Positions 32,831 through 41,482 of a stretch of DNA of 64,000 bases are shown here, one piece after another. The stretch is taken from contig NZ_JABTYH010000026.1 in the NCBI RefSeq assembly GCF_013314975.1, positions 1-64,000 on the forward strand, given 5' to 3'. Made by a program: the position numbers and the translations under genes. The first letter of the stretch is position 1. Each line of letters begins with the position of its first letter. Source of the DNA: Pseudarthrobacter oxydans (GTDB lineage Bacteria; Actinomycetota; Actinomycetes; Actinomycetales; Micrococcaceae). The notes under the pieces were generated by a model, which saw nothing but the letters and a program-made list of their open reading frames with translations, did no database searches and was not told the origin of the DNA.

Positions 32831-34416
32831 TGTCCGGCTACTTTCTTGGACTGCTGGAAGAGGAGGTACGTCATGGGCGCGGAGAGCAGGATCATCAGCA
32901 ACGCATACGGCGCGGCGCCGGCGTAATCGATTTCGCTGCTCTTGCTCCAGAATTCGGTGGCCAGGGTGCGTGTCCCGTTGGGGGACAGCAGCAGGGTGGC
33001 GGTGAGTTCGTTGGCGATGGCCAGGAACACCAGCGCCGCACCGCCTGCGGCGGCCGGCGCCGTGAGCCGCAGGGTGACCCTGATGAAGGACACCAGCGGG
33101 GGTTTGCCCAGCGCCTGTGCCGCCTCGTCCAGTTCCTTGGGCGCCTGGGCCAGGCCTGCCCGGAGGTTGACCAGGGCCCGGGGCAGGAACAGCAGCACGT
33201 ACGCCGCCACCAGCACCCCTGCCGTCTGGTAGATCCCGGGAACCACCCGGATGCTCACCGTGACGAAAGCCAGGCCCACCACGATTCCGGGCAGCGAGCT
33301 GGTGACGTAGTTGGAGAGCTCCAGCGACTTGCTGAACCAGCCGGGATGGCGGACAGCAAGATAGGCCATGGGGAACGCCACCACGGTGGTGGCAAGGGCG
33401 CCCGCCAGGCCGTAGCCGAGCGTTGTGAGCAGCGCCGGGAGGAACTCGTCCGCGGCCCAGGCTGCCGTTCCGCCGGAAGCCACCCAGCGCAGCACAAAGA
33501 ACAGGGGCAGGCCGAAAGCCAGTGCCGTCAGCGCAAGCAGGAACAGCTGGGCGGGAACCTGGTACACGTGCAGCGGCAGGCGCAGCGCCTTCGCCTGTGC
33601 TCCGGGGCCGATGCGTGCGTACCGTGCGGTGCCGCGGCTGCGGACCTCGGCCAGCAGCAGCAGGAGGCAGAAGAACACCAGCACGCTGGCGAGCATGTTC
33701 CCTGCCGCCCCGTTGAAGGTCGACTGGTACTGGACCATGATCGCCGTGGTGAAGGTATCGAAGCGGATCATGGCGAACGCCCCGTACTCGGCCAGCAGGT
33801 GCAGGGCCACCAGGAGCGCGCCGCCGGTCATGGCGATGCGGAGCTGGGGGAGGACCACCCGGAAGAACGTGCGCCAGGCTCCGAGGCCCAGCGCGGCCGC
33901 CGACTGCTCAATGGCCGGGTCCAACCGGCTGAGGGCGGCGGCGGCGGGAATGTAGACCAGCGGGAAGTAGGAGAGCGTGGCAATCAGGACTCCGGAGCCC
34001 AGGCCGCCCAGGGAAGGAATGGCGGAAACCCAGGCGTAGCTGTTGACGAACGCCGGGATGGCCAGCGGCGCAGCCAGCAGCACGGCCCACACCCGCGCGC
34101 CCCGCAGCGTGGTGCGTTCCACAAGCCAGGCGCCTGCAACCCCCAGGACCAGGCACAGCGGGACGGTGAAGAGCATCAGCAGGACGGTGTTCAGCAGCAG
34201 TTCGGCCACGCGCGGCCGGAAGATGAGTTCGACGGCGGTGTCCCACCCCGTTGCCACGGTCATGTAGGCCACGTAGCCCAGCGGGACGAGCGAAAACAGG
34301 GCAATCAGCACCGCCAGGGCGGACACCGCAGAAACGCCGAAAGGCGGGCGGGGGCTGTTGCCCCGGCCCGCCGTCGTCGTGCTCCCCCGCGGGGGAGCCG
34401 ATAGATCAGGAGTCAC
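32827..34416 (-). CDS. fbpB: Ferric iron ABC transporter permease (fused two-half)
   Basis: A 529-residue permease with about 12 membrane spans, made of two homologous halves each with the inner-membrane binding-protein signature ('ALGLGAWRTFFRVVLPQLRI' near residue 180 and 'ALGKPPLVSFIRVTLRLTAP' near 450, both EAA-like loops). This double architecture is typical of FbpB/SfuB iron permeases. Starts at GTG 34416, 4 bp after the substrate-binding gene, and overlaps the ATPase gene by 4 bp. Confidence 0.92.
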   Translation of the reverse strand: MTPDLSAPPRGSTTTAGRGNSPRPPFGVSAVSALAVLIALFSLVPLGYVAYMTVATGWDTAVELIFRPRVAELLLNTVLLMLFTVPLCLVLGVAGAWLVERTTLRGARVWAVLLAAPLAIPAFVNSYAWVSAIPSLGGLGSGVLIATLSYFPLVYIPAAAALSRLDPAIEQSAAALGLGAWRTFFRVVLPQLRIAMTGGALLVALHLLAEYGAFAMIRFDTFTTAIMVQYQSTFNGAAGNMLASVLVFFCLLLLLAEVRSRGTARYARIGPGAQAKALRLPLHVYQVPAQLFLLALTALAFGLPLFFVLRWVASGGTAAWAADEFLPALLTTLGYGLAGALATTVVAFPMAYLAVRHPGWFSKSLELSNYVTSSLPGIVVGLAFVTVSIRVVPGIYQTAGVLVAAYVLLFLPRALVNLRAGLAQAPKELDEAAQALGKPPLVSFIRVTLRLTAPAAAGGAALVFLAIANELTATLLLSPNGTRTLATEFWSKSSEIDYAGAAPYALLMILLSAPMTYLLFQQSKKVAGQ

Positions 34417-34420
34417 GAAA

Positions 34421-35479
34421 TCAGAGGAGTCCTGCCGAGGTCATCAGTTCGGTGACCTTCTCCGAGTTCAGCTTGGCAGGATCCACGGTGGGGGCCTGCA
34501 GCTCCGCGATGGGAACGAGCTTCTCGTTTGCGGGAACGTCGGACGCGATGGCGTACTCGAAGGAGGTGCCGTCCTTGAGGATTTCCTGGCCCTTCTTGCC
34601 GGTGACGTACTTCAGGAACTCCTGGGCAGCTTCCTGGTTCTTGGAGGTCTTCAGTACGCCGCCGCCGGAGACGGACACGAACGCGCCCGGATCCTGGTTC
34701 TTGAAGTAGTACGGGGTGACGTTGTTGGAGTTCTCGCCGGTCTTGGCCTGGTCACCGTAGTAGTAGTAGTGGTAGATCAGCGCGGCATCAACTTCGCCGG
34801 CGTTGACGGCCTTCATGGCGGTGCTGTTGCCCTTGTAGGCCTTGAAGTTTTCCTTCATGCCCTTGAGCCATTCCTCCGTGGCAGCCTCGCCCTTGAGCTC
34901 CAGGAGCGCCGAGACGATGGCCTGGAAGTCGGCGCCGGACGGGGAGGCCGCCCACTTGCCCTTCCACTCCGGGGTGGCCAGGTCCAGCATGGACTTGGGC
35001 AGCTGGTCTTCGGTCAGCTTGTTCTTGTCATACACCAGGACGGTGGAGCGGGCAGCGATGCCGGTCCACTTGCCGGTGGACGGGCGGAACTCTTCAGGCA
35101 CCTGCGCGATGGTGGCTTCGTCCACGTCGGCAAACAGGTCGGCGTTCTCCACCTGGGTCATGGCCGGGGAGTTCTCCGTCAGGAACACGTCAGCCGGGGA
35201 GGCTGCGCCTTCCTGGATGATCTGGTTGGAGAGCTCGGTGTCCGAGCCCTGGCGCATGGTCACCTTGATGCCGGTCTCGGCGGTGAAGCCATCGATCCAT
35301 TCCTTGGTCAGGCTCTCATGCTGTGCGTTGTACACGGTGATTTCGCCGTTGCCCGCACCAGCGGTGGCGTCGGACGAGCCAGTGGCTGCGGGGGTGGTGC
35401 TGCCGCCGCAGGCGGTCAGTCCAAGTGCTGCGGTGGCGGCGAGTGCGATGCCTGCCAGGGCGCTGTTGCGGATCTTCAT
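34421..35479 (-). CDS. fbpA: Ferric iron ABC transporter substrate-binding lipoprotein
   Basis: A 352-residue extracytoplasmic iron-binding protein (FbpA/FutA/AfuA type). The signal peptide ends in the lipobox LTAC at about residues 21-24, followed by a Gly/Ser/Thr linker. The mature domain starts 'GEITVYNAQHESLTKEWIDG'. Iron-coordinating tyrosines are expected in 'DAALIYHYYYYGDQAKTG', an unusual run of four tyrosines near residue 240. The promoter contains an IdeR/DtxR box in its spacer, so expression should rise in iron limitation. First gene of the operon followed by fbpB and fbpC. Confidence 0.93.
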   Translation of the reverse strand: MKIRNSALAGIALAATAALGLTACGGSTTPAATGSSDATAGAGNGEITVYNAQHESLTKEWIDGFTAETGIKVTMRQGSDTELSNQIIQEGAASPADVFLTENSPAMTQVENADLFADVDEATIAQVPEEFRPSTGKWTGIAARSTVLVYDKNKLTEDQLPKSMLDLATPEWKGKWAASPSGADFQAIVSALLELKGEAATEEWLKGMKENFKAYKGNSTAMKAVNAGEVDAALIYHYYYYGDQAKTGENSNNVTPYYFKNQDPGAFVSVSGGGVLKTSKNQEAAQEFLKYVTGKKGQEILKDGTSFEYAIASDVPANEKLVPIAELQAPTVDPAKLNSEKVTELMTSAGLL

Positions 35480-35555
35480 TGAGGGACTGCTTTCTGGGGA
35501 AACGTCGGGCGGACGGGGTCCTGTTGGGCGTCGGGGAAGGATGCCCACGCTTGGA

Positions 35556-35584
35556 ACTGTAGGGTAGGCAAACCTAAGCAACAA
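35556..35584 (-). promoter_or_regulatory. IdeR/DtxR iron box within the fbpA promoter
   Basis: Positions 35559-35577 read GTAGGGTAGGCAAACCTAA, 16 of 19 matches to the DtxR/IdeR consensus TTAGGTTAGGCTAACCTAA by eye. On the minus strand TTGTTG (35584-35579) and TACAGT (35561-35556) are 17 bp apart as -35 and -10, and the box covers the spacer and part of the -10. A bound Fe(II)-IdeR dimer pair would block the promoter, matching the iron-transport role of the operon. Confidence 0.8.
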
Positions 35585-35640
35585 ACCAGAAAGCGCTTTA
35601 AGTGACGAGGGTCACAAGAATTACAAAACTATTGCGTGTC

Positions 35641-36942
35641 CTAATTGCCGGCGTCATTACCGGCGTCGCCGGTGTTGCCGGGGAGAGCTGCCGCGGCCTC
35701 CAGGGCCATCCACGCCTGCAGCTGGGTGGAAAGTTCGACGGCGGCGCCCGGGGGGTACGTTGCGTCCGCCGGTTGCGCGGCGTGCTGGGAGAAAATGACG
35801 GCGCCGCGGTGACTGTCCGCAGCCTCGCCGGCCTGCACGGAGCGCTTTCCGGACCAGAAGGCCCCAGCCGTTCCTGCCACCAGCCGGGCGGCGGTGGTGC
35901 GGGTCTGCGCCGGGAGCCTGCTGTCGGCTGCGGCGAGGGCAAGGTAACGGCACAGGATCCCGGTGAACAGGCCGCCGTCGCCCGGTCCCTCGCAGCGCAG
36001 CACCCGGCCCCCGCTGCTCGTCATGGCGCCGGTGGCTGGTGCGTGGCCGGCTGTTTTCGTGGGTGAGGGGGCCTGTGGCTGTCCGGCGGGGGACGGGAGT
36101 GTGAGCAGCCGGTCCACCGCGTCCACCACCACGGCTGCCCTGTCAAGGTCTGCCTCCCTGCCCATTTCCAGGAGGGCGCCCAGCACCGGGCCCTGGTTGT
36201 AGGTGTAGACCGCGCGTTCCACCAGCACTTCCCCGGACGGGCCAAGCCGTGCACCGTCCAGGTACAGGCCCTGGTCCGGGTCGAAAAGGGTGGCATCCAG
36301 CCAGTCCAGCAGCGCCCTGGATTTCTGAGGGTGGCCGGTCCGGGCAAAGTGGAGCGCTATGGGCGCCGAGGCCGGGGTGTTTTTGAAATCCCGCTTCTTG
36401 CTCCAGAAGGCACCGCCGTCCAGGTCATCCGTGCACGCGGCCTCGAACTGGAGCGTGAGGGACCTGCGGACGCGGGCGTTGCGCCGGCGTCCGGACCTGC
36501 GTGCTTCTTCGGCTAGGGTGTCGAGCCGGTGGGTGGCGAGCGCCAGCCAAGCCATGTCGTCGTAATAGCTGTTGACGAAGGTGAAGGCGTTGCGCAGGCG
36601 GATTCCCGTCACCAGCCGGGATGCCAGGCGGCCGGCGCTTGGGTGGCCGGGGCCGTTGAACCTGGCGTCCGGCGTGGCGCCGTTGGCCAGTTCGCGCCGT
36701 CCGGCATCAACCAGGCAGTCAACGTAGTGTGCCTGCCACCAGTAGTGCCAGGGCCCTGCCAGCGCTTCCCTGGGGTCCTTGCGCCATGCGGGGGCAGGCC
36801 ACTGCACGGTACCCAGGTGGGTGCCCGGCAGGAAGAGCAGCCTCCGCCCGAACAGTGCGGTCACCGACTGTGCAGCCTGGTTGGCCCGGGCATCCCATCC
36901 GGACGGGTCCTGGCGGGCGGGGGCGGGGTCCAGGCGGGTCAT
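35641..36942 (-). CDS. GH76 family glycoside hydrolase (alpha-1,6-mannanase-like)
   Basis: A 433-residue (alpha/alpha)6-barrel protein of GH76, whose studied members are endo-alpha-1,6-mannanases acting on fungal or mycobacterial-type mannans. The catalytic Asp pair is in 'NSYYDDMAWLALATHRLD' near residues 120-137. Further signatures are 'GGAFWSKKRDFKNTPASAPI' and 'RAVYTYNQGPVLGALLEMGR'. No signal peptide is visible, so it may act inside the cell. The C-terminal third includes a Pro/Ser/Thr-rich insert. The start at 36942 has GGTGGGAAGC upstream. It is transcribed towards the iron operon; 140 bp between them hold the IdeR promoter. Confidence 0.88.
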   Translation of the reverse strand: MTRLDPAPARQDPSGWDARANQAAQSVTALFGRRLLFLPGTHLGTVQWPAPAWRKDPREALAGPWHYWWQAHYVDCLVDAGRRELANGATPDARFNGPGHPSAGRLASRLVTGIRLRNAFTFVNSYYDDMAWLALATHRLDTLAEEARRSGRRRNARVRRSLTLQFEAACTDDLDGGAFWSKKRDFKNTPASAPIALHFARTGHPQKSRALLDWLDATLFDPDQGLYLDGARLGPSGEVLVERAVYTYNQGPVLGALLEMGREADLDRAAVVVDAVDRLLTLPSPAGQPQAPSPTKTAGHAPATGAMTSSGGRVLRCEGPGDGGLFTGILCRYLALAAADSRLPAQTRTTAARLVAGTAGAFWSGKRSVQAGEAADSHRGAVIFSQHAAQPADATYPPGAAVELSTQLQAWMALEAAAALPGNTGDAGNDAGN

Positions 36943-37010
36943 GCTTCCCACCCTAACGCGCGGCCCCGGGCCGGTCCCGGCCGGCCGCTGGTGCGGGTCG
37001 CAGGTATTTC

Positions 37011-37028
37011 AGTTAACATTCACTAACT
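37011..37028. promoter_or_regulatory. Inverted repeat upstream of the SDR/acyl-CoA dehydrogenase pair
   Basis: AGTTA (37011-37015) and TAACT (37024-37028) are inverted with an 8-bp spacer, in the AT-rich stretch TTTCAGTTAACATTCACTAA, 50 bp before the SDR start. AT-rich symmetric sites of this kind in actinobacterial fatty-acid genes are often TetR operators. No regulator gene is adjacent, so this is weak. Confidence 0.3.
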
Positions 37029-37076
37029 AACACCGGGCGGCCGGCAGCCGCTGCGGGCCCGCATCAAGGAGGATGT

Positions 37077-37871
37077 ATGGACGTCAAAGGCGCTGTTGCA
37101 CTGGTGACAGGGGGAGCCTCGGGCCTGGGGGCGGCTACGGCCCGGCGGCTCTTCCGTGACGGCGCCTCCGTGGTGCTGGTTGACCTCCCGTCCTCCGGCG
37201 GCGCGGCCCTGGCAGAAGAGCTCAATGCGTCCGGGACTCAGGGGCGTTCCGCCGTCTTTTCCCCCGCAGACGTGACGAACGAAGCCGAGGTGCAGGCCGC
37301 CGTCGACACAGCTGCCAGCCTGGGGCCGCTGCGCATTGTGGTCAACTGCGCCGGGATCGCCACGCCCGGGAGAGTCCTGGGCAGGGACGGCGTGCTTCCG
37401 CTCGAGGCCTTCAACCGCGTCATCCAGGTGAACCTGGTGGGCACCTTCAACGTCCTGCGGCTGGCAGCGGCGGCGATGGTGGCCACCCGGCCGGCGGTCA
37501 CGGAACTGGGCGGCCCGGAGCGCGGCGTGATCATCAACACCGCCTCCGTTGCCGCCTTCGAGGGGCAGATCGGCCAGCCCGCCTACGCGGCTTCCAAGGG
37601 GGCCGTGGCGGCCATGACCCTGCCGGTTGCCAGGGAGCTGGCGCGCTCGCTGGTGCGCGTGGTCACCATCGCGCCCGGCATCTTTGAGACACCCATGATG
37701 GCCGGGCTGCCGCAGGAAGCCCAGGATTCTTTGGGAGCGCAGGTGCCGCATCCTTCCAGGCTCGGCAGGCCCGGCGAGTACGCGGCCCTGGTGGCGCACA
37801 TCGTGGAGAACGCCATGCTGAATGGGGAGACCATCCGCCTTGACGGGGCCATCCGGATGGGACCGAAATGA
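37077..37871 (+). CDS. SDR family dehydrogenase (3-hydroxyacyl-CoA dehydrogenase type 2-like)
   Basis: A 264-residue classical short-chain dehydrogenase. The cofactor motif TGGASGLG is at residues 11-18, Asp-36 in 'VVLVDLPSSGG' indicates NAD preference, and the Ser-Tyr-Lys triad lies in 'INTASVAAFEGQIGQPAYAA', ending SKGA (YxxxK). The sequence resembles HSD10-type 3-hydroxyacyl-CoA dehydrogenases ('GIFETPMMAGLPQEAQDSLG'). A very strong ribosome-binding site AAGGAGG precedes the ATG. It overlaps the acyl-CoA dehydrogenase by 4 bp, which supports a role in beta-oxidation or branched-chain acyl-CoA breakdown. Confidence 0.9.
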   Translation: MDVKGAVALVTGGASGLGAATARRLFRDGASVVLVDLPSSGGAALAEELNASGTQGRSAVFSPADVTNEAEVQAAVDTAASLGPLRIVVNCAGIATPGRVLGRDGVLPLEAFNRVIQVNLVGTFNVLRLAAAAMVATRPAVTELGGPERGVIINTASVAAFEGQIGQPAYAASKGAVAAMTLPVARELARSLVRVVTIAPGIFETPMMAGLPQEAQDSLGAQVPHPSRLGRPGEYAALVAHIVENAMLNGETIRLDGAIRMGPK

Positions 37872-39103
37872 TGGGGGCTGACAAGGCGGGCTCCGAAACA
37901 GTGCGGGACAGCATGCCGGACCTGCCCTCAGCGGACTTTTTTGATTTTGAGTCCCTGCTGGACCGGAAGGAACGGGACAAACTGGCCGAGCTGCGGGAAT
38001 TCCTGGCCGCGGAGATCGCACCCCATGCGGGCGACTGGTGGAACAAGGCCGAGTTCCCGGCGCAGATCCTGCCCAAACTGGCTGCCCTGGAACTGAGCAC
38101 TCCCGCCGAGCGCGGCTACAGCCATCTGTTCGCCGGCCTGGTCATTGCCGAGATGACGCGCGTGGACACGTCGATCGCCACGTTCTTTATGGTCCACCAC
38201 GACCTGTTCGTCCAGTCGCTCTATGACTTCGGCAGTGAGGACCAGAAACAGCGGCTGCTGGCCGACGCCGCCAGCCTGCGCATCACCGGTGCGTTTGCCC
38301 TCACCGAACCCAACCACGGTTCGGACGTTGCCGGCGGGATGGAGACGCGGGCGCGGCGGATCTCGTCGGCCACCGGAGAACCGGACGGCGGCGGTGACGC
38401 CTGGGTGCTGAACGGGGCAAAGCGCTGGATCGGCAACGGGACGTTCTGCGACTTCATGCTGGTGTGGGCCCGCGACGAGGCTGACGGGTCCGTGCGCGGC
38501 TTTATTGTGGACGCCACCCTGCCGGGCGTCAGCCGGACCCGGATCGAAAACAAGATCGCGCTGCGGACGGTGCAGAACGCGGACATTGTCCTGGCGGATG
38601 TGCACGTGGCCGAGGCAGACCGGTTCGCGAATATCGGCAGTTTCGCGGACACCAGGGAACTGCTGCGGGGTTCGCGGATCATGGTGGCGTGGCAGGCAGT
38701 GGGCCAGCAGCTTGCCGCCTTCGACGTCGCCCGGCAGTATGCCGTGGAGCGGCGGCAGTTCGGCCGGCCGTTGGCCCAGTTCCAGCTCATCCAGCAGCAG
38801 CTGGTGACCATGCTGGGCAACGCCGTGGCCGGCATGGGGATGATGGCCGGGCTTGCCCGGCTGCAGGATGCAGGCGCCGCGGACATGCCGCAGGTGGCAC
38901 TCGCGAAATCGTACGTGAGCGCACGGATGCGGGAGACCGTGGCACTGGGCCGGTCCATCCTGGGCGGCAACGGCATTGTCACCGACTACCGGATGGCGAA
39001 GATCTTCTCCGATGCCGAAGCCATCTACACGTACGAAGGGTCTTTCGAGATCAACACCCTGATCGCGGGCCGCGCCGTCACCGGAATGTCAGCCATCGCC
39101 TGA
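37868..39103 (+). CDS. Acyl-CoA dehydrogenase
   Basis: A 411-residue FAD-dependent acyl-CoA dehydrogenase. 'GAFALTEPNHGSDVAGGMET' (FAD/substrate loop), 'WVLNGAKRWIGNGTFCDFML', 'VERRQFGRPLAQFQLIQQQL' and 'LGGNGIVTDYRMAKIFSDAE' are all conserved. The catalytic Glu is in 'AIYTYEGSFEINTLIAGRAV' near the C-terminus, placed as in glutaryl-CoA and short-chain dehydrogenases. The closest visible pattern is the glutaryl-CoA-dehydrogenase branch, but the substrate is open. Translationally coupled to the upstream SDR gene (ATGA junction). Confidence 0.92.
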   Translation: MMGADKAGSETVRDSMPDLPSADFFDFESLLDRKERDKLAELREFLAAEIAPHAGDWWNKAEFPAQILPKLAALELSTPAERGYSHLFAGLVIAEMTRVDTSIATFFMVHHDLFVQSLYDFGSEDQKQRLLADAASLRITGAFALTEPNHGSDVAGGMETRARRISSATGEPDGGGDAWVLNGAKRWIGNGTFCDFMLVWARDEADGSVRGFIVDATLPGVSRTRIENKIALRTVQNADIVLADVHVAEADRFANIGSFADTRELLRGSRIMVAWQAVGQQLAAFDVARQYAVERRQFGRPLAQFQLIQQQLVTMLGNAVAGMGMMAGLARLQDAGAADMPQVALAKSYVSARMRETVALGRSILGGNGIVTDYRMAKIFSDAEAIYTYEGSFEINTLIAGRAVTGMSAIA

Positions 39104-39126
39104 CGCAGCCAGTCGGCTGGATCAGC

Positions 39127-39948
39127 TCAATCAGCGGAGGGCAGCTTCTCGCCTGCCTCCACGCGCACGTCCAGCGAGTTGTTCTTCACGGGCATGGGGC
39201 ACGTGCCGTAGGGGGTGAACGCGCTGGGATAGTTGATGGTGCGGTTGAAGTCCAGGACCACGGAATGGTCCGGCCGCGGGCGGGGCACGGCGAGCTTCCG
39301 CCAGTCGTCCGTGGTTTCCCCGTTGGTTTCGTCATGGAACGTGACGGTCAGCGCCCCAAGCTTCTCCTCTTCCGCCTGCAGCCGGAACTCGTGCCCGCTG
39401 CCGGGAACACGGAACACCACCTCACCCACGGTCCGGTGGACGCCGTCCACCAGGGGGTTGGCGGTGGCGATGGGAACGTCCACGGGCTCGGGGTACGGCT
39501 CGAACCGGCCCGCCACCTCCCACTCCGGTTTGTATCCATAGGTGGGGACGCCGGTGAACTCCGTGAGTACCGGCGAGGCCGCGTCCCGGGTCCGGATGGC
39601 GTAGCGCCCGGCCCGCCTGGCCAGTTCCACCACCACCTGGTCCCCGCCGGGGCCGCCGAACTGGACCCACATCAGGGACTCCTCATCGGCCAGGGCCGCC
39701 GTGATGGTCCCGGTTACAGCGTCCCCTGACTCCACCAGGGACAGCTTGTCCGCGGGCACTGCGGTAAGTGACGCCGTCGTACCATCCGTTGACCAGAGAC
39801 CGGGTGCCAGTTCGACGGCGGCAGGGGAGTCCTCCAGCCACTGGAAGGAGGTGAGGGTGAGCCAGCCGTGGCGGGCGGCGAGGGCCTTGTTGCGGTTGTC
39901 GCGGAAGCGCTGCCAGCGTTCCAGCTTGGCGGCCGGGAGGGTGCCCAT
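39127..39948 (-). CDS. DUF1684 domain-containing protein
   Basis: A 273-residue cytosolic protein of the DUF1684 family (COG3358). Family signatures are 'RNKALAARHGWLTLTSFQWL' at the N-terminus, 'FGGPGGDQVVVELARRAGRY' in the middle and 'VLDFNRTINYPSAFTPYGTC' followed by PMPVKNNSLDV near the C-terminus. AAAGGAACC precedes the ATG at 39948, chosen over one 12 bp upstream. The biochemical role of DUF1684 is not known. It is convergent with the acyl-CoA dehydrogenase. Confidence 0.88.
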   Translation of the reverse strand: MGTLPAAKLERWQRFRDNRNKALAARHGWLTLTSFQWLEDSPAAVELAPGLWSTDGTTASLTAVPADKLSLVESGDAVTGTITAALADEESLMWVQFGGPGGDQVVVELARRAGRYAIRTRDAASPVLTEFTGVPTYGYKPEWEVAGRFEPYPEPVDVPIATANPLVDGVHRTVGEVVFRVPGSGHEFRLQAEEEKLGALTVTFHDETNGETTDDWRKLAVPRPRPDHSVVLDFNRTINYPSAFTPYGTCPMPVKNNSLDVRVEAGEKLPSAD

Positions 39949-40129
39949 GGTTCCTTTCAAGCGTTTCGGGTTGCCCCGGCTACAACCGCTCCGCGCCGTT
40001 GTTCATTCCGGCGCTTGCCTTGTCCGGGCCGGGGAGTACCCTCGGAACCAGAGGGACCGGGTGCTTCACGGCCCCCGCACCTGCTTTTGACACCACTTCC
40101 AAACTGTCTGCTTTCCAGAGGGGGAGGCC

Positions 40130-40819
40130 ATGAAGATCGCGGTGCTTGGCACAGGCATGGTGGGACGGACCCTCGCGGGGGCGTTCACCGCGCTGGGGCA
40201 TGTCGCGGACATCGGAACACGGGATCCAGGCGCCACCTCGGCCAGGACCGGGCCGGACATGATGGGTGCGCCTGCTTTCAGCGAATGGCATGCCGCGAAC
40301 CGCCACATCCCGCTGATGACCTTCGCCGAGGCTGCGGAGGCCGCTGAGCTGGTGGTCAATGCCACGAACGGCGCGGGAGCGCTGGACGCGCTGGGGTCAG
40401 CCGGGGCAGCACGCCTTGCCGGCAAAGTGCTGATGGACGTTTCCAACCCCCTGGATTTCTCCCAGGGCATGCCGCCGGTGCTGAACCCGGTGAACACGGA
40501 CAGCCTCGCCGAGCGGATCCAGCGGGCCTTTCCCGGCGCGCGGGTTGTGAAGACCCTCAACACGATGAACGCCGGACTGATGGTGGACCCGCGCCGGCTC
40601 GCGGACGGAGACCATTCCGTTTTCCTGTCAGGGGATGATCCGGACGCAAAGGCGGTGGTCAAGGGTCTGCTGGAGGAGCTGGGCCACCGCGATGTGATCG
40701 ACCTGGGCGACATCACCACGGCCCGCGGAGCCGAGATGCTGCTGCCGCTGTGGCTGCGCCTCTACGCCGCCCTGGGCACACCCAATTTCAATATCAAGGT
40801 GGTCCGCGCGGTTGAATAG
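40130..40819 (+). CDS. NAD(P)-binding protein, F420-dependent NADP reductase-like
   Basis: A 229-residue Rossmann-fold protein of the NADPH:F420 oxidoreductase-like (COG2085) family. The N-terminal 'KIAVLGTGMVGRTLAGAFTA' is the dinucleotide loop with GxGxVG, and 'LMDVSNPLDFSQGMPPVLNP' and 'ARVVKTLNTMNAGLMVDPRR' are family hallmarks. A ribosome-binding site GGGGGAGGCC precedes the ATG. Whether it uses F420 or another acceptor is not shown. It is 5 bp upstream of a small membrane protein gene and probably cotranscribed. Confidence 0.87.
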   Translation: MKIAVLGTGMVGRTLAGAFTALGHVADIGTRDPGATSARTGPDMMGAPAFSEWHAANRHIPLMTFAEAAEAAELVVNATNGAGALDALGSAGAARLAGKVLMDVSNPLDFSQGMPPVLNPVNTDSLAERIQRAFPGARVVKTLNTMNAGLMVDPRRLADGDHSVFLSGDDPDAKAVVKGLLEELGHRDVIDLGDITTARGAEMLLPLWLRLYAALGTPNFNIKVVRAVE

Positions 40820-40824
40820 GTGCC

Positions 40825-41370
40825 GTGGACATACTTGCTGGCATAAGTGGTGACTGGCTCAAAGCCCTGACGTGGATCACGGCCGTGACAGCCGGGGTGG
40901 CGGTCCTGCTGTGGCGGCCGCGGCGGCCCGACCTGGCAGGGCTGGCCTCCGTGATGGTCTTCATGGCAGCCAGCGCGGGCGCAGGGATCTACGTCCTGAA
41001 CCACCTCGGCGACGGCCGCTGGGGCGGTGGGCGGCAGTCCCGGCTGAGCCCGCCCCCGCTCTCCGATGCGCCCATGGTGGGGCAGTTCCTGGAACCGCTG
41101 GAAGGGATGCTGGGCGGCGTCACGGACGGCGTCAACGAGTTCGTGGACTTCCGCTCCGCCCTGCCGGTGGCACTGGATTTCTTTGCTGCCGCGGGCTGGG
41201 CCCTGGCGCTTTCCGTGCCCCTGGCATTGGTGGCCCTGGCGGCCGGCGCCCGGGCTGCCAAGCGCCGCACCGCGGAAATTACCGCGTACCGGGCCGAAGT
41301 TGACCAGCTCCGCCAAGAGCTGGACCACGTCAAGCGCCATGTAGGTTACCCGGTGCGCGACATTATCTGA
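40825..41370 (+). CDS. Small membrane protein, unrecognised
   Basis: A 181-residue protein with three likely membrane spans (about residues 15-30, 38-57 and 110-135). A proline-rich loop lies between ('RLSPPPLSDAPMVGQFLEPL'), and a charged, probably coiled C-terminal tail follows ('AEITAYRAEVDQLRQELDHV'). It begins with GTG six bases after the F420-like gene. No family recognised; the layout suggests a membrane scaffold or stress protein. Confidence 0.65.
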   Translation: MDILAGISGDWLKALTWITAVTAGVAVLLWRPRRPDLAGLASVMVFMAASAGAGIYVLNHLGDGRWGGGRQSRLSPPPLSDAPMVGQFLEPLEGMLGGVTDGVNEFVDFRSALPVALDFFAAAGWALALSVPLALVALAAGARAAKRRTAEITAYRAEVDQLRQELDHVKRHVGYPVRDII

Positions 41371-41482
41371 GACGGATTCCCCCACGGCGCCGCACTGCGG
41401 GTAGCATCTTTAGCTAGTTACGTGGCTCACAGTATCCAGCGCAGTGTACGAGCCAAGTCCGAACCCTCGAAAGATAGTTTCC

